In this document: one piece after another, positions 25,173 through 33,964 of the stretch | How positions within the stretch are numbered: the first letter of the stretch is position 1 | How the letters are laid out: each line of letters opens with the position of its first letter | Source of the DNA: CAZRHR01 sp964578885 | GTDB taxonomy: Bacteria > Bacteroidota > Bacteroidia > CAIKAF01 | Assembly: GCA_964578885.1 (NCBI GenBank) | Contig: CAZOEO010000003.1 | Location: 62,001-126,000 of the forward strand | DNA: 64,000 bases | Direction of reading: 5' to 3' | Notes under the pieces: generated by a model | Databases searched by the model: none | Seen by the model: only the letters and a program-made list of their open reading frames with translations | What the model was told of the DNA's origin: nothing | Program-made: the position numbers and the translations under genes

Positions 25173-26171
25173 GTGAAACCCATTGCCGCCATTTTAGGAG
25201 CTGGAAGTTTTGGAACGGCCATGGCCAACATTATCGCCCGGAATGGCGAAGTGTGGTTATGGGGTAGAAATCCGGCCATACTGGCACAGGCGAGAGCTAC
25301 GGGTAAATTGGCCGGTCAGGATTTGCATCCTCAGGTTCGACTTACCGACCAGTTGTCTGAAGCCGCCCAGGCCGACATTATTCTTCCGATTATTCCATCT
25401 CACGCCTTTTCCGAGGTAATTAAACAGTTGGTTCCCCACCTTAGACCGACCCACTTTTTAGTCCATGGAACCAAAGGACTGGATCCGGATTTTTCTGGTC
25501 CGGGCTTCCGAACCATGAGTGGAATACTGAATGATCTCACTGGTTTAGACCGGATTGGATGTTTGGCCGGACCCAATTTGGCGCGGGAAATGGCAGAAGA
25601 TAAGCCTACCGCCACAGTGGTTGCCTCTTCGCATCCGGAAGTGCTGCAGGTACTCCCGGAAATTTTGAGAACACCGAGATTTCAAGTGCTTATCGGAGAC
25701 GATTTGCTGGGCATTGAACTCTGTGGAGTTTTAAAAAATATCATGGCCATTCCAGCCGGAGCCTTGCATACCTATGCCCTTGGAGAAAACGCCAAAGCGC
25801 TGTTGGTCAATCGTTGTATGGTAGAAATGATTCACCTCGGACTACACATGGGCGCCGCATTACGTTCATTTCTTGGCGTAGCAGGTTTTGGAGACCTCAT
25901 GGCCACTTGTTCCAGTCCAAACAGCCGAAATTTTACGGTTGGCCGTCTGTTAGCCGAAGGAAAAAACCTGACGCAAATCCGTGAACTTATGGACGAAACG
26001 GCTGAAGGAGTAAATACAGCCCGGGTGGTGCATCACCTGGCGCAGGCCAATGGCTGGAAAGCACCCATTACACGCATGGTCTATCGGGTTTTATTTGAAG
26101 ATTATCCGCCGGAAGATGCCATCAATTTGCTGATGAAACTTCCTTTGAAAGAAGATATCGACTTTATTTAG
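25173..26171 (+). CDS. gpsA: Glycerol-3-phosphate dehydrogenase [NAD(P)+]
   Basis: GpsA reduces dihydroxyacetone phosphate to sn-glycerol 3-phosphate for phospholipid synthesis. The 332-residue protein has the N-terminal Rossmann motif ILGAGSFGTAMA (about 7-18), the PIIPSHAF and HGTKGLD segments, AGPNLAREMA (about 131) and the catalytic Lys in CGVLKNIMAIPAG (about 188). Start is GTG 25173; a TAAACTTG sequence ends 4 bp upstream of it. Its last codons overlap the convergent tspO gene by 4 bp. Confidence 0.95.
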   Translation: MKPIAAILGAGSFGTAMANIIARNGEVWLWGRNPAILAQARATGKLAGQDLHPQVRLTDQLSEAAQADIILPIIPSHAFSEVIKQLVPHLRPTHFLVHGTKGLDPDFSGPGFRTMSGILNDLTGLDRIGCLAGPNLAREMAEDKPTATVVASSHPEVLQVLPEILRTPRFQVLIGDDLLGIELCGVLKNIMAIPAGALHTYALGENAKALLVNRCMVEMIHLGLHMGAALRSFLGVAGFGDLMATCSSPNSRNFTVGRLLAEGKNLTQIRELMDETAEGVNTARVVHHLAQANGWKAPITRMVYRVLFEDYPPEDAINLLMKLPLKEDIDFI

Positions 26172-26608
26172 TGAAACATCACTACCGCCCAACCATTCAG
26201 GGAAAGGGCAATCCACAACCATAAAAAGTAAGGTGCGACCGCCCATTTTTGCATTCCTTTAAAGAAAAACCAACCCACAACCGCGGTTAAAGCGGCAAGA
26301 ATAACAAACGCGGGAAGAGGCAAGTGCCAGTGGAAGAAAAAAGGATTCCATGATACGTTTAAAATCCATTGAAGGCCGTACATCACGAAAATGGTTTTAG
26401 TTTGCACCTGCGCCGCCATAAACCAACCGAAACAAAACATAATGGTGGTCCAAGCTGCGCCAAACACCCAACCGGGCGGCATCCATGGCGCCTGAGGTTG
26501 ATTTACGTACCAAGCGCCGGTAGGACCATCGCCCATCGAAAGAGCACCTAAACCCAGCGCCAGAAAATTAAGAGAAGTGTAAACGGCTACTAAAACCAAC
26601 TTTTTCAT
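26168..26608 (-). CDS. TspO/MBR family membrane protein
   Basis: The 146-residue protein has five transmembrane helices and the family signatures WYVNQPQAPWMPPGWVFG (about 33) and FCFGWFMAAQ, followed by an Asn/Trp-rich block (LNVSWNPFFF). Bacterial TspO proteins bind tetrapyrroles and modulate stress responses. It converges on gpsA (4-bp overlap) and diverges from the cytochrome oxidase subunit III gene with 49 bp between starts, an association with haem metabolism that may be fortuitous. Confidence 0.88.
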   Translation of the reverse strand: MKKLVLVAVYTSLNFLALGLGALSMGDGPTGAWYVNQPQAPWMPPGWVFGAAWTTIMFCFGWFMAAQVQTKTIFVMYGLQWILNVSWNPFFFHWHLPLPAFVILAALTAVVGWFFFKGMQKWAVAPYFLWLWIALSLNGWAVVMFH

Positions 26609-26657
26609 ACTTACAAGATAGTAAAATCAAACCGGACAAACTTTTCAGCTAGAAAAG

Positions 26658-27323
26658 ATGTTATTTTTGAACAGGTTTTGGTTATACATCGTGAATCGTC
26701 GCACAAAATACACCCATTTTTCAGCTCCTGCTCCACAAAAACGAGGTCATCTGCATCCCTACAAAATTATATTAGGTTTTTCGATGGCATCCAGCGGGTT
26801 CCTCTTTTTAGTCATGTTAGGGCTATACGCGGTACAACGGTTTCAGGTAGGTAATCCCATGGACGCCATCTACATACCCAAAGCATTCATCCTTTCTACT
26901 TTAGTGATTTTGGCCAGTAGTTTCTTACTTATTAGGGCGAAGCAACATTTTTTTAAAGACGAGGTTACACAGACCTTACGATTGCTGGCGGCGGTTTTTA
27001 TACTCGGTTTAGTTTTCAGCACCCTCCAAATCATGGGATGGGCAGAGCTTCATGCACATGGTTTTCATTTCCCGGATTTAAACGTGGCAAGCTCATATGT
27101 GTATGTGATTACCGGAATCCACCTGGCCCACGTGGTTATGGCGATTTCTCTCATGGGCTATCTATGGTATTCCCTTTACATTAAATCCAGAGATCCAATT
27201 AGTCGGTTGGTCATGGAAACCAATCCCTATGAAAAACAGAAATTTGATGTGGTGCTGGGACTCTGGCATTATGTAGATATTCTTTGGGTTGTTTTGTTTT
27301 TAGTCTTCGTATTTACTTTTTAG
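26658..27323 (+). CDS. Haem-copper oxidase subunit III (cytochrome c oxidase)
   Basis: A 221-residue membrane protein with about five helices, matching the subunit III family: LHPYKIILGFSMASSG near the N-terminus, the LGLVFSTLQIMGWAEL helix (about 115-130), GIHLAHVVMAISLMGY (about 155) and the closing WHYVDILWVVLFLVF. It stands alone, away from subunits I and II. A TATTTTTG promoter-like box lies just inside the annotated start, so GTG 26691 is an alternative start that still includes all conserved parts. Confidence 0.88.
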   Translation: MLFLNRFWLYIVNRRTKYTHFSAPAPQKRGHLHPYKIILGFSMASSGFLFLVMLGLYAVQRFQVGNPMDAIYIPKAFILSTLVILASSFLLIRAKQHFFKDEVTQTLRLLAAVFILGLVFSTLQIMGWAELHAHGFHFPDLNVASSYVYVITGIHLAHVVMAISLMGYLWYSLYIKSRDPISRLVMETNPYEKQKFDVVLGLWHYVDILWVVLFLVFVFTF

Positions 27324-27455
27324 ACAAATTGCGTGACTGCTTGATTACCCGAGAAGTACAAAGTTTTTCCATTTAGAAATTTGGATTTAAATCAGAATTG
27401 GGTTAAAAAATACCTTGATGTTCATTAATATCATTTATTTTGCACCAATTCTTAC

Positions 27456-28496
27456 ATGGCAGCCAAACAACCTATGGAAAAAGTCCGGTATAAAAGGGAA
27501 ATCGTAACGCTAACAGAGTTTATCATTGAACGTCAGCGAGATTTCCCCTACGCTAAGGGAGACTTAACCTCTTTGCTGAACGATATTTCCGTGGCGTCTA
27601 AAATTGTTACCCGCGAAGTTCGAAAAGCCGGATTGGTAAATATTTTAGGTGAATATGGCGCTACAAACATTCAGGGAGAGTCACAAAAAAAGTTGGATGT
27701 ATTTGCCAATGAACAATTTATAGCAGCTCTTCGTCATGGCGGTGTTGCTTGTGGGGTAGCCTCTGAAGAAAATGATGATTATATTTCATTTTCCAATCAG
27801 TCTTACGATGGAAGCCCGTATGTAGTGGCCATTGATCCCCTGGATGGTTCATCTAACATCGATGTAAATGTTTCTATTGGAACCATTTTCTCTATTTATC
27901 GCACCTTAGAGCCAGGACGTGCTGCCCGGTTTGAAGATTTTATGCAGCCGGGAAGGAAACTGGTGGCGGCCGGTTATGTGATTTACGGCTCATCCACCAT
28001 GCTTGTTTTCACTACAGGCCGCGGGGTGAATGGATTTACACTAGACCCGTCTATCGGAGAATTCTGTTTATCTCATCCCGATATTCGTACGCCAGAACAG
28101 GGAAGTATTTTCAGTGTTAACGAAGGAAATTATGACGCCTTTAGCCCAGGCGTTCAGGCCTATCTGGATTATTGTAAAAGCAAAGAAAACGACAAGGGCA
28201 AACCTTACACAGGAAGATACATAGGAAGTCTGGTGGCCGATTTTCACCGAAATCTGATTAAAGGAGGCATTTATATATATCCAGCCACCAAAACCGACCC
28301 CAATGGCAAACTAAGGCTTCTTTACGAATGTAATCCCCTGGCATTCATTGTAGAACAAGCTGGCGGAATGGCCACTGAGGGAAAAAGTCCCATCCTCGAC
28401 ATTCCCTTACATGACCTCCACCAACGAATCCCTTATTTCGTTGGAAGTAAAAATATGGTGTTGAAAGCCATGGAGTTCATCGAAAAATTAGGCTAA
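27456..28496 (+). CDS. fbp: Class 1 fructose-1,6-bisphosphatase
   Basis: Catalyses the committed gluconeogenic step from fructose 1,6-bisphosphate to fructose 6-phosphate. The 346-residue protein has the metal/active-site motif IDPLDGSSNIDVNV (about 126-139), ASEENDD (about 103), NEGNYDAF and the substrate-binding RYIGSLVADFHRNL (about 249), and the YECNPLAFIVEQAGG C-terminal block. A TTATTTTG box about 17 bp upstream of the ATG may be its promoter. It appears monocistronic. Confidence 0.96.
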   Translation: MAAKQPMEKVRYKREIVTLTEFIIERQRDFPYAKGDLTSLLNDISVASKIVTREVRKAGLVNILGEYGATNIQGESQKKLDVFANEQFIAALRHGGVACGVASEENDDYISFSNQSYDGSPYVVAIDPLDGSSNIDVNVSIGTIFSIYRTLEPGRAARFEDFMQPGRKLVAAGYVIYGSSTMLVFTTGRGVNGFTLDPSIGEFCLSHPDIRTPEQGSIFSVNEGNYDAFSPGVQAYLDYCKSKENDKGKPYTGRYIGSLVADFHRNLIKGGIYIYPATKTDPNGKLRLLYECNPLAFIVEQAGGMATEGKSPILDIPLHDLHQRIPYFVGSKNMVLKAMEFIEKLG

Positions 28497-28521
28497 AAAC
28501 AGTTTTTTTTCAGACAGGGTA

Positions 28522-28553
28522 TTGACATCGCCCTTCCCGCTGTTTTATCTTTG
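28522..28553 (+). promoter_or_regulatory. Consensus promoter of the 28.6-31.3 kb cluster
   Basis: TTG at 28522-28524 and TATCTTTG at 28546-28553 are 21 bp apart. The predicted transcription start falls at about 28560, downstream of the ATG at 28556, which argues for the next ATG (28583) as the true start. Confidence 0.65.
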
Positions 28554-28582
28554 TAATGCCTGTTCGGATTTGGATAACTACC

Positions 28583-29068
28583 ATGTTAATCAAATCCATG
28601 TATATGTTGTTCACTTGGTTCGCAACCCTTTGGTTGCATCTCTTCTCTCCTACTCCTGCTCACGCGCTTGGTATGCACGCCATACCGGATTTACGCATGC
28701 CAGAAAAAACGACCATTCGCTTCCACATGACCCTTGGGCGATTAAGGGAAAATGGTGAATGTCGCGGGTTTGGTATCTGCGATTTCTACATTGAAATAAA
28801 AGGAGGGAAGTCCGCAGAAGAACCCAACTCCGTAAGAGGTGAGGCGTATGCGGAAAATGGAAAATTAATGCTCAAAATACCATTGAGAGATGGTATCTCT
28901 AACAAAACAAGGGAGACATATTTTTCCGACACTCATTTTAAAATGGAATCCTCCTTCCAACTTCCACCGGATGTATGCCATAGCCTTGGGCTTCCTCCAA
29001 AATATCTCATTGCCATTGGCTTATATCCGATTGTGCGAAATCCAGATGTCATTATTCTTCGACTCTAA
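28583..29068 (+). CDS. Secreted hypothetical protein
   Basis: A 161-residue product, start chosen at 28583 because the promoter box ends at 28553 and because it begins directly with a signal peptide (MLIKSMYMLFTW... to about PAHALG, residue 30). The mature part is beta-rich with a Cys pair in ECRGFGICDFYIE (about 65-77), a third Cys in DVCHSLGLPP and an ending PDVIILRL. No recognised family. It is the first of three unassigned envelope genes, 105 bp before the next. Confidence 0.6.
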   Translation: MLIKSMYMLFTWFATLWLHLFSPTPAHALGMHAIPDLRMPEKTTIRFHMTLGRLRENGECRGFGICDFYIEIKGGKSAEEPNSVRGEAYAENGKLMLKIPLRDGISNKTRETYFSDTHFKMESSFQLPPDVCHSLGLPPKYLIAIGLYPIVRNPDVIILRL

Positions 29069-29173
29069 TTTCATCCAGGGGGCGGGTTCACTCTTGGGCC
29101 CGCTTCCTTTTCCTGACAAGTAATCCGGTGCGTGTATAATCGACCGCTTCCCGACAATTCAAATGAACTTCTT

Positions 29174-29764
29174 ATGCAAAATAAAAATCTCCTCCGGGGG
29201 GTTGGACTGGCGCTACTATGCCTTTGCTCTGGCTGTGCTCTCATCGCCAAATGGTCTTATGGAATCCGCAACCCTAAGCCTGTTTCTACCGATTTTATTA
29301 TCAAACAAGCCCAAAAAAAAGGTTGGGATACGGAAAGACTCCTTTTTCTTTCTGAAAAGGCGTGGGCTCCCTTTTTCGAGCAGGGTACCTCTTTCCCACA
29401 AGTGTTTGTTTATGATCACGCAGGACAACTTTTATTTAAAAGACCTGCCGGAGCGGCTTGTGCCAAAGGATTTCCAGGCTTTCTGAGAGCCTTAAAACAA
29501 AAAGACAAGGCATGGAACCCGCCCGCCAAAGGACAACCTGTCTTATTTAATGGTTTACCAGAATTAAAGTCTCAAGATGGTCAAACCTTTCGTTGGTCTC
29601 CAACCCATAACTATGTTATCTTCAGTTTCTGGGCACATTTTGCCGGAAAAATGTCAAAATGGGTGGATAGCGTGGAACAGATTTCTCGACATTCTACGCC
29701 CCTTTCGGCCTTGCATTTCATGGTCAATTGCGACCCCATCGACAACCATAAACGCCGGCCTTAG
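29174..29764 (+). CDS. Lipoprotein with thioredoxin-like segments, unassigned
   Basis: From ATG 29174 the 196-residue product has a lipoprotein signal ending in CSGC (Cys about 21). Two regions resemble thioredoxin-fold strands: SFPQVFVYDHAGQLLFKRP (about 79) and NYVIFSFWAHFAGKMSKW (about 148), the latter like the start of a thioredoxin domain but without a CxxC motif. No named family. An upstream ATG at 29132 would add 14 polar residues ahead of the signal and is less likely. Three bases separate its stop from the next gene, so the two are coupled. Confidence 0.6.
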   Translation: MQNKNLLRGVGLALLCLCSGCALIAKWSYGIRNPKPVSTDFIIKQAQKKGWDTERLLFLSEKAWAPFFEQGTSFPQVFVYDHAGQLLFKRPAGAACAKGFPGFLRALKQKDKAWNPPAKGQPVLFNGLPELKSQDGQTFRWSPTHNYVIFSFWAHFAGKMSKWVDSVEQISRHSTPLSALHFMVNCDPIDNHKRRP

Positions 29765-29767
29765 GGT

Positions 29768-31312
29768 ATGTTCCATGAACGTTTTGGTCGCTCCTGCCTT
29801 CTTACCTTTATCCTGTGGTTCGCGTGCAGCAAAATCGCTTCCGTACTGGGTCAAGCCAATGCCAACACAGACCTTCAGGATGCACGATTCCATCTAATTA
29901 GCCCTATGACCATCTATTCGGGAGCTGTCAATCCATGTTGTATAGCGGAGCAATCACTTTCCTTTCCGAATTTCATGAATCTGACAAACAGACGCTTCCA
30001 ATGGCGTACTGCGTCTCACGATTTTCCTTGGACACGGAGATTCACAGGGACACTTACAAACCAAGGAGATTGGGTCCATCACCCAATGCTGAATCGCTCA
30101 AACCACCGGCCATCATGGACATCTTTCCATGTTCAACCGGAAATTCGTTTGGATGAATCTTTCCAAAGAGCACATTCGAAAATTACACCCAACGGTCTGC
30201 ATTCAAAAACTCTCAGGCCGTTTCTTTTGAATTCAAAATTTGCTTTATCAGAAACGCAATCCTTTCACTTGAAAAAACCTGGAATGAGCGAAACCCTTCA
30301 GAGTCAAAGAATGAGATTCGCCAAATCCGGCCGATGGGAAAAATTCACCAAAATCGGTTTCGTCATGCTGAATGAAACTAGGCCGACCCTTTTCAGTTCC
30401 CAAACCAAACGAGCAAGCCATTTAGGTAGAATGCCTTTTGCGGAACCACCAACATGTTCTTGGCATTTGGACACGGGTATTACAAACACACCATCCACTA
30501 AACACACATCGGCGCAAACGGAACATCCTGATATGCCATCTACTTCCGGGACAAAACTACCTACTGAACAAAACTGGATGATAAGTGGCCAACTCACCAC
30601 CCAACAGCTGCAAAAAGGACCTTGGCAGTGGATAGGTTTAGGTGAAGTCAGATGGGAAGGTATGTTGGGTGCAAAAGGCCAATCTGCATTCTCATGCCAA
30701 TGGCGAACACATTTTTCCTGGTGGTGGACGGCTACCGCAGGGTTCAGGTCGCGTGACGATTACACCCGGGTGAGCCTCAACTGGCATCCGGGCCAACCGA
30801 AAAAAATAGGATTTCAAGGTCAAATGGGTTTTGGGACACGTTTTTGGCCTGAGCTAACGGATCCAACTGCCGATCCTGCCCGTTTCCCCAATCTTCTGGC
30901 ACCTGGATTTTTCCATCTGGACGCCGGATTTTGGTGGGGCACATCGGATAAATGGAGACTTGAGTTCGGAGCCGTTGGAGGTCGACTTGGCATCATGGCA
31001 TTAGGCACAGATCTTATCGGGAACCCATCTTGGCCAACAGGATTTCTGCCAGATAAACTTTGGATTTGGGAGCAAGGAGTCCGTCTTTCATTACAGAGCG
31101 AATGGAAAAAGAAGAAATGGCAACTCAAAATGGAAGCCGAGGCCCGTATAGCCCTTTTAACACTTGAAAAAAACATCCAAATACAAGGTCGGTGGCAATG
31201 GCAGATGGCATCTCATCTTAAGCTCTACATTCAACACCAAAGCAGATGGGATGAAACCATCGACGAAGACTGGAGACATATCGCGGATTCCGGAATTTCT
31301 GTTTCCTGGTGA
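29768..31312 (+). CDS. Predicted outer-membrane beta-barrel protein (DUF3078-like C-terminus)
   Basis: A 514-residue product with a signal peptide (about 1-28, ending SVLGQA), a Ser/Thr/His-rich central part (about 60-265) and a Trp-rich C-terminal half (about 270-514) of alternating strands ending in an aromatic residue (SVSW). The order of blocks in the C-terminal half, including NLLAPGFFHLDAGFWW (about 377), resembles DUF3078 barrels, but this is pattern inference only. A Cys-Cys pair occurs near residue 57. It follows the lipoprotein gene by 3 bp. Confidence 0.6.
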   Translation: MFHERFGRSCLLTFILWFACSKIASVLGQANANTDLQDARFHLISPMTIYSGAVNPCCIAEQSLSFPNFMNLTNRRFQWRTASHDFPWTRRFTGTLTNQGDWVHHPMLNRSNHRPSWTSFHVQPEIRLDESFQRAHSKITPNGLHSKTLRPFLLNSKFALSETQSFHLKKPGMSETLQSQRMRFAKSGRWEKFTKIGFVMLNETRPTLFSSQTKRASHLGRMPFAEPPTCSWHLDTGITNTPSTKHTSAQTEHPDMPSTSGTKLPTEQNWMISGQLTTQQLQKGPWQWIGLGEVRWEGMLGAKGQSAFSCQWRTHFSWWWTATAGFRSRDDYTRVSLNWHPGQPKKIGFQGQMGFGTRFWPELTDPTADPARFPNLLAPGFFHLDAGFWWGTSDKWRLEFGAVGGRLGIMALGTDLIGNPSWPTGFLPDKLWIWEQGVRLSLQSEWKKKKWQLKMEAEARIALLTLEKNIQIQGRWQWQMASHLKLYIQHQSRWDETIDEDWRHIADSGISVSW

Positions 31313-31317
31313 ACAGG

Positions 31318-31357
31318 AAAAAAAGAAGCCCTTTCACCTAAATCCGGCAAAAGGGCT
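31318..31357 (-). terminator. Intrinsic terminator of the aspartate aminotransferase gene
   Basis: Arms 31327-31334 and 31350-31357 form an 8-bp stem; on the minus strand it is followed by a T-rich tract (TTCTTTTTTT). It lies 37 bp past the aminotransferase stop. Confidence 0.75.
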
Positions 31358-31393
31358 ATCAATTCAAAGAAAATGACGTTAAAAAGTAGCCAA

Positions 31394-32599
31394 TCAGGCC
31401 AGTACTTTCTGCTGAGCATACACTTTCAGCCCTTCGGCCAAACAGCGCATGGCCGCTTCTATGGCAGGAAGTTCCAACACATAAGCGATACGTACTTCTG
31501 ACTTTCCTAATCCTGGCGTGGCATAAAAACCGGAAGCCGGTGCCATCATCACGGTGTTGCCTTCAAAAGAAAAATCGCTGAGCATCCATTTACAAAAATC
31601 TTCGGCATCTTCTACAGGTAGCTGAGCTACAGCATAAAAAGCGCCTCCTGGATTGGGACAAACCACCCCTGGAATCTCATTTAACAGTTCAATGGCTCTG
31701 TCGCGCCGGGCAGTATACTCTTTTACCACCGACTCAAAGTAAGCCGCGGGCGTATCCAGTGCCGCTTCGGAAGCCACTTGTCCGAAAGTGGGTGGGCTAA
31801 GCCGAGCCTGGGCAAATTTTAATGCAGCATCATACACTTCGCGGTTTCGTGTAACCAAGGCTCCAATCCGTGCGCCACACATGCTGTATCTTTTAGACAC
31901 CGAATCCACCATAATCAGATGATCCTCTAATCCGGATAAATTGTAGGTGGAATAAAAAGTACGCCCATCATAAATGAACTCCCGGTACACCTCATCGGCA
32001 AACAGAAACAAATTGTGTTTCACCACAATGTCCCGCAATTGCTCCAGTTCAGCCTGACTATACAAATAACCCGTGGGATTTCCCGGATTACAGATAACGA
32101 TGGCTTTGGTTTTGGGCGTAATTAATGCTTCAAACGCTTCTACAGCAGGCAACCTGAATCCTTCCGACAAATAAGAAGTAACAGGACGAATAACGGCGCC
32201 GGCAGCAATGGCAAAAGCGGCATAATTAGCGTAAAACGGCTCGGGAATAATCACCTCATCGCCTGGGTTTAAAGTACTCATGAGCCCAAACAACAAAGCT
32301 TCGGAACCACCTGTAGTTATTATGATGTCCTGCGAAGACACAGGCATGCCGAATTTCTGATAATAACCGGCAAGTTTTTTCCGATACGATTCATTTCCTG
32401 CTGAATGCGAGTAGGCCACCACCCGATCTGGAAATGAACGAATGGCCTGTAAAGCCACTTCCGGAGTTTCAATATCCGGCTGGCCAATATTCAGGTGAAA
32501 AACTCCGATTCCGGCTTTTTTTGCCGCTTCGGCATAAGGAACCAACTTTCTAATCGGAGAGGCAGGCATTTGCTGCCCCTTGAGGGATATGCTGGGCAT
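31394..32599 (-). CDS. Pyridoxal-phosphate aspartate aminotransferase (class I/II)
   Basis: The 401-residue protein is an aminotransferase of fold type I. It shows FHLNIGQPDIETP (about 34), the ITTGGSEALLFGL cofactor loop (about 92-104), VICNPGNPTGYLYS (about 168), FADEVYREF (about 200) and the PLP-binding Lys in SVSKRYSMCGARIG (about 234). This class interconverts aspartate/oxaloacetate with glutamate/2-oxoglutarate, though related enzymes accept other amino acids, so substrate remains inferred. Minus strand, between a terminator and the DUF1573 terminator. Confidence 0.9.
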   Translation of the reverse strand: MPSISLKGQQMPASPIRKLVPYAEAAKKAGIGVFHLNIGQPDIETPEVALQAIRSFPDRVVAYSHSAGNESYRKKLAGYYQKFGMPVSSQDIIITTGGSEALLFGLMSTLNPGDEVIIPEPFYANYAAFAIAAGAVIRPVTSYLSEGFRLPAVEAFEALITPKTKAIVICNPGNPTGYLYSQAELEQLRDIVVKHNLFLFADEVYREFIYDGRTFYSTYNLSGLEDHLIMVDSVSKRYSMCGARIGALVTRNREVYDAALKFAQARLSPPTFGQVASEAALDTPAAYFESVVKEYTARRDRAIELLNEIPGVVCPNPGGAFYAVAQLPVEDAEDFCKWMLSDFSFEGNTVMMAPASGFYATPGLGKSEVRIAYVLELPAIEAAMRCLAEGLKVYAQQKVLA

Positions 32600-32680
32600 G
32601 AAATATTTTTTTGCAAATATACGCCGCCTATGCCAGAAAAAAGACCTTAAAGCGGAATTCTCACCGCCCTTATAAACAGC

Positions 32681-32704
32681 AAAAAACCGCCCGAAGGCGG
32701 TTTT
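32681..32704 (-). terminator. Intrinsic terminator of the first DUF1573 gene
   Basis: CCGCC and GGCGG arms, extended by A-T pairs, close a UUCG tetraloop on the minus strand and are followed by six T. Confidence 0.85.
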
Positions 32705-32736
32705 CCGTGAACTTTAACAAGACTTTAAACCATGAA

Positions 32737-33144
32737 TTATTCTTCGACCGTACCCTTTACTTTTACCACAACACGGCGGTAAATAGGATTCCCGGCAGCG
32801 TCTTTACCTTCTACTTCGTTGGTAGTAATGGTTACGGTCTTTTCAAACGGACCAACGCGCTGTGTGTCGTATTCAATTTTAATTTCTCCACTTCCTTTTG
32901 GCGGAATCGGACGCTCAGGCTTCGTGGGAACAGTACAGCCGCAGCTTCCTTCGGTATTGGTAATCACCAAAGGCTCTGTGCCTGTATTTCTGAACTTCCA
33001 CACCCTCGCTTTTTCACTTCCTTTTTTCACGGTACCATAATCCACTACCAACGCGGTAGATTCCAACTTAGGTCCCAAAGCCATTTGTGCTTGCGTGTTC
33101 AACGCAAAACAAAAGCCCAACACTGCAAATAATAAAGCTTTCAT
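32737..33144 (-). CDS. DUF1573 secreted protein
   Basis: From ATG 33144 the 135-residue product has a signal peptide (LLFAVLGFCFALNTQA) and one DUF1573 immunoglobulin-like domain with the hallmark EPLVITNTEGSCGCTVP segment and PPKGSGEIKIEYDT. The domain is abundant in Bacteroidota envelopes, of unknown function. The frame extends 13 codons upstream without features. A promoter match at 33186-33218 and a terminator at 32681-32704 bracket it as one transcript. Confidence 0.85.
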   Translation of the reverse strand: MKALLFAVLGFCFALNTQAQMALGPKLESTALVVDYGTVKKGSEKARVWKFRNTGTEPLVITNTEGSCGCTVPTKPERPIPPKGSGEIKIEYDTQRVGPFEKTVTITTNEVEGKDAAGNPIYRRVVVKVKGTVEE

Positions 33145-33185
33145 AAGATGATTTTTTATACGACGGAGCAATTTTAATGCCAATT

Positions 33186-33218
33186 CAAATGTAACGACCC
33201 AGCCAGGGTAAACGCAAA
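33186..33218 (-). promoter_or_regulatory. Promoter of the first DUF1573 gene
   Basis: Minus-strand TTTG (33215-33218) and TACATTTG (33186-33193) with a 21-bp spacer, matching the Bacteroidetes consensus; leader of about 35 nt. Confidence 0.65.
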
Positions 33219-33272
33219 TTTCTGGTCACCCTTAACATGGTTTTAACATTCCCGTAAAAAATGGGGAAAACG

Positions 33273-33298
33273 AAAAAACGCCCTTGAGCGGGGCGTTT
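33273..33298 (-). terminator. Intrinsic terminator of the second DUF1573 gene
   Basis: Eight-bp stem (33276-33283 with 33291-33298) and, on the minus strand, a following run of T. It separates the two DUF1573 transcripts. Confidence 0.85.
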
Positions 33299-33330
33299 CA
33301 CATCATGACTTTAACTTCTAAAATACAAAC

Positions 33331-33792
33331 TCAATCTTGTGGGATGCTGGAATTGGTGCGTGTAGGCAATCCATCGTTTTGTGGCGCAGGCCGTACATTA
33401 CCTTTCACCGTAATGGTATGTTGCTTATATACAGGATTTCCGGCAGCGTCGGTAGATTCTACTTCGTTAGTGGTTACAGTGACCGTTTTCAAAATGGGGC
33501 CGCTTCTGCTCGTATCATATTTAATACGAATACTGGCTGTTTCATTGGGACGAATGGGCTCTTTTGGCCATTCCGGCACGGTGCAGCCGCAAGAACCGCG
33601 GGCATTGGTAACCAACAACACCGAATTTCCCGTATTGCGAAACTTAAATTCTCTGGTTCCTTCACCTTTATAGGGAATTTCTCCGAAATCTAATTCCATT
33701 TTATCGGCCTGAAAAACAGGACCAGACTGCTGGGCAAAAACACCCTGAACAAATGCGACAGAGAGGGCGAGGGTGGCAATAAGATGTCTCAT
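33331..33792 (-). CDS. DUF1573 secreted protein (second copy)
   Basis: A 153-residue paralogue of its neighbour: signal peptide (LIATLALSVAFVQGVFAQ), then a DUF1573 domain with SVLLVTNARGSCGCTVP and RPNETASIRIKYDTSRSGP, and a PVYKQHTITVKGNV end nearly identical in layout to the first copy (PIYRRVVVKVKGTV). A C-terminal tail of about 18 polar residues is extra. A TAATTTTG box (33822-33829) 30 bp upstream of the ATG is a likely -7 element. Function unknown. Confidence 0.85.
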   Translation of the reverse strand: MRHLIATLALSVAFVQGVFAQQSGPVFQADKMELDFGEIPYKGEGTREFKFRNTGNSVLLVTNARGSCGCTVPEWPKEPIRPNETASIRIKYDTSRSGPILKTVTVTTNEVESTDAAGNPVYKQHTITVKGNVRPAPQNDGLPTRTNSSIPQD

Positions 33793-33908
33793 GAAAATTT
33801 CTTTTTTCCGTTTCGGTCTTCCAAAATTATGCAAAAAGCGGCGGGTTCACTTGGATTAACAGAACATTAACAGGAAAAGAGTCCATTACCAAACTCCCGA
33901 CACAAGTG

Positions 33909-33939
33909 TTGGCCTTCCGCTGAATAGACCTTACCTTTG
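33909..33939 (+). promoter_or_regulatory. Promoter of valS
   Basis: TTGG (33909-33912) and TACCTTTG (33932-33939) with a 19-bp spacer; the ATG of valS follows 25 bp later. Confidence 0.65.
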
Positions 33940-33964
33940 CATCGTTTTTATCTAAGACGCATTC

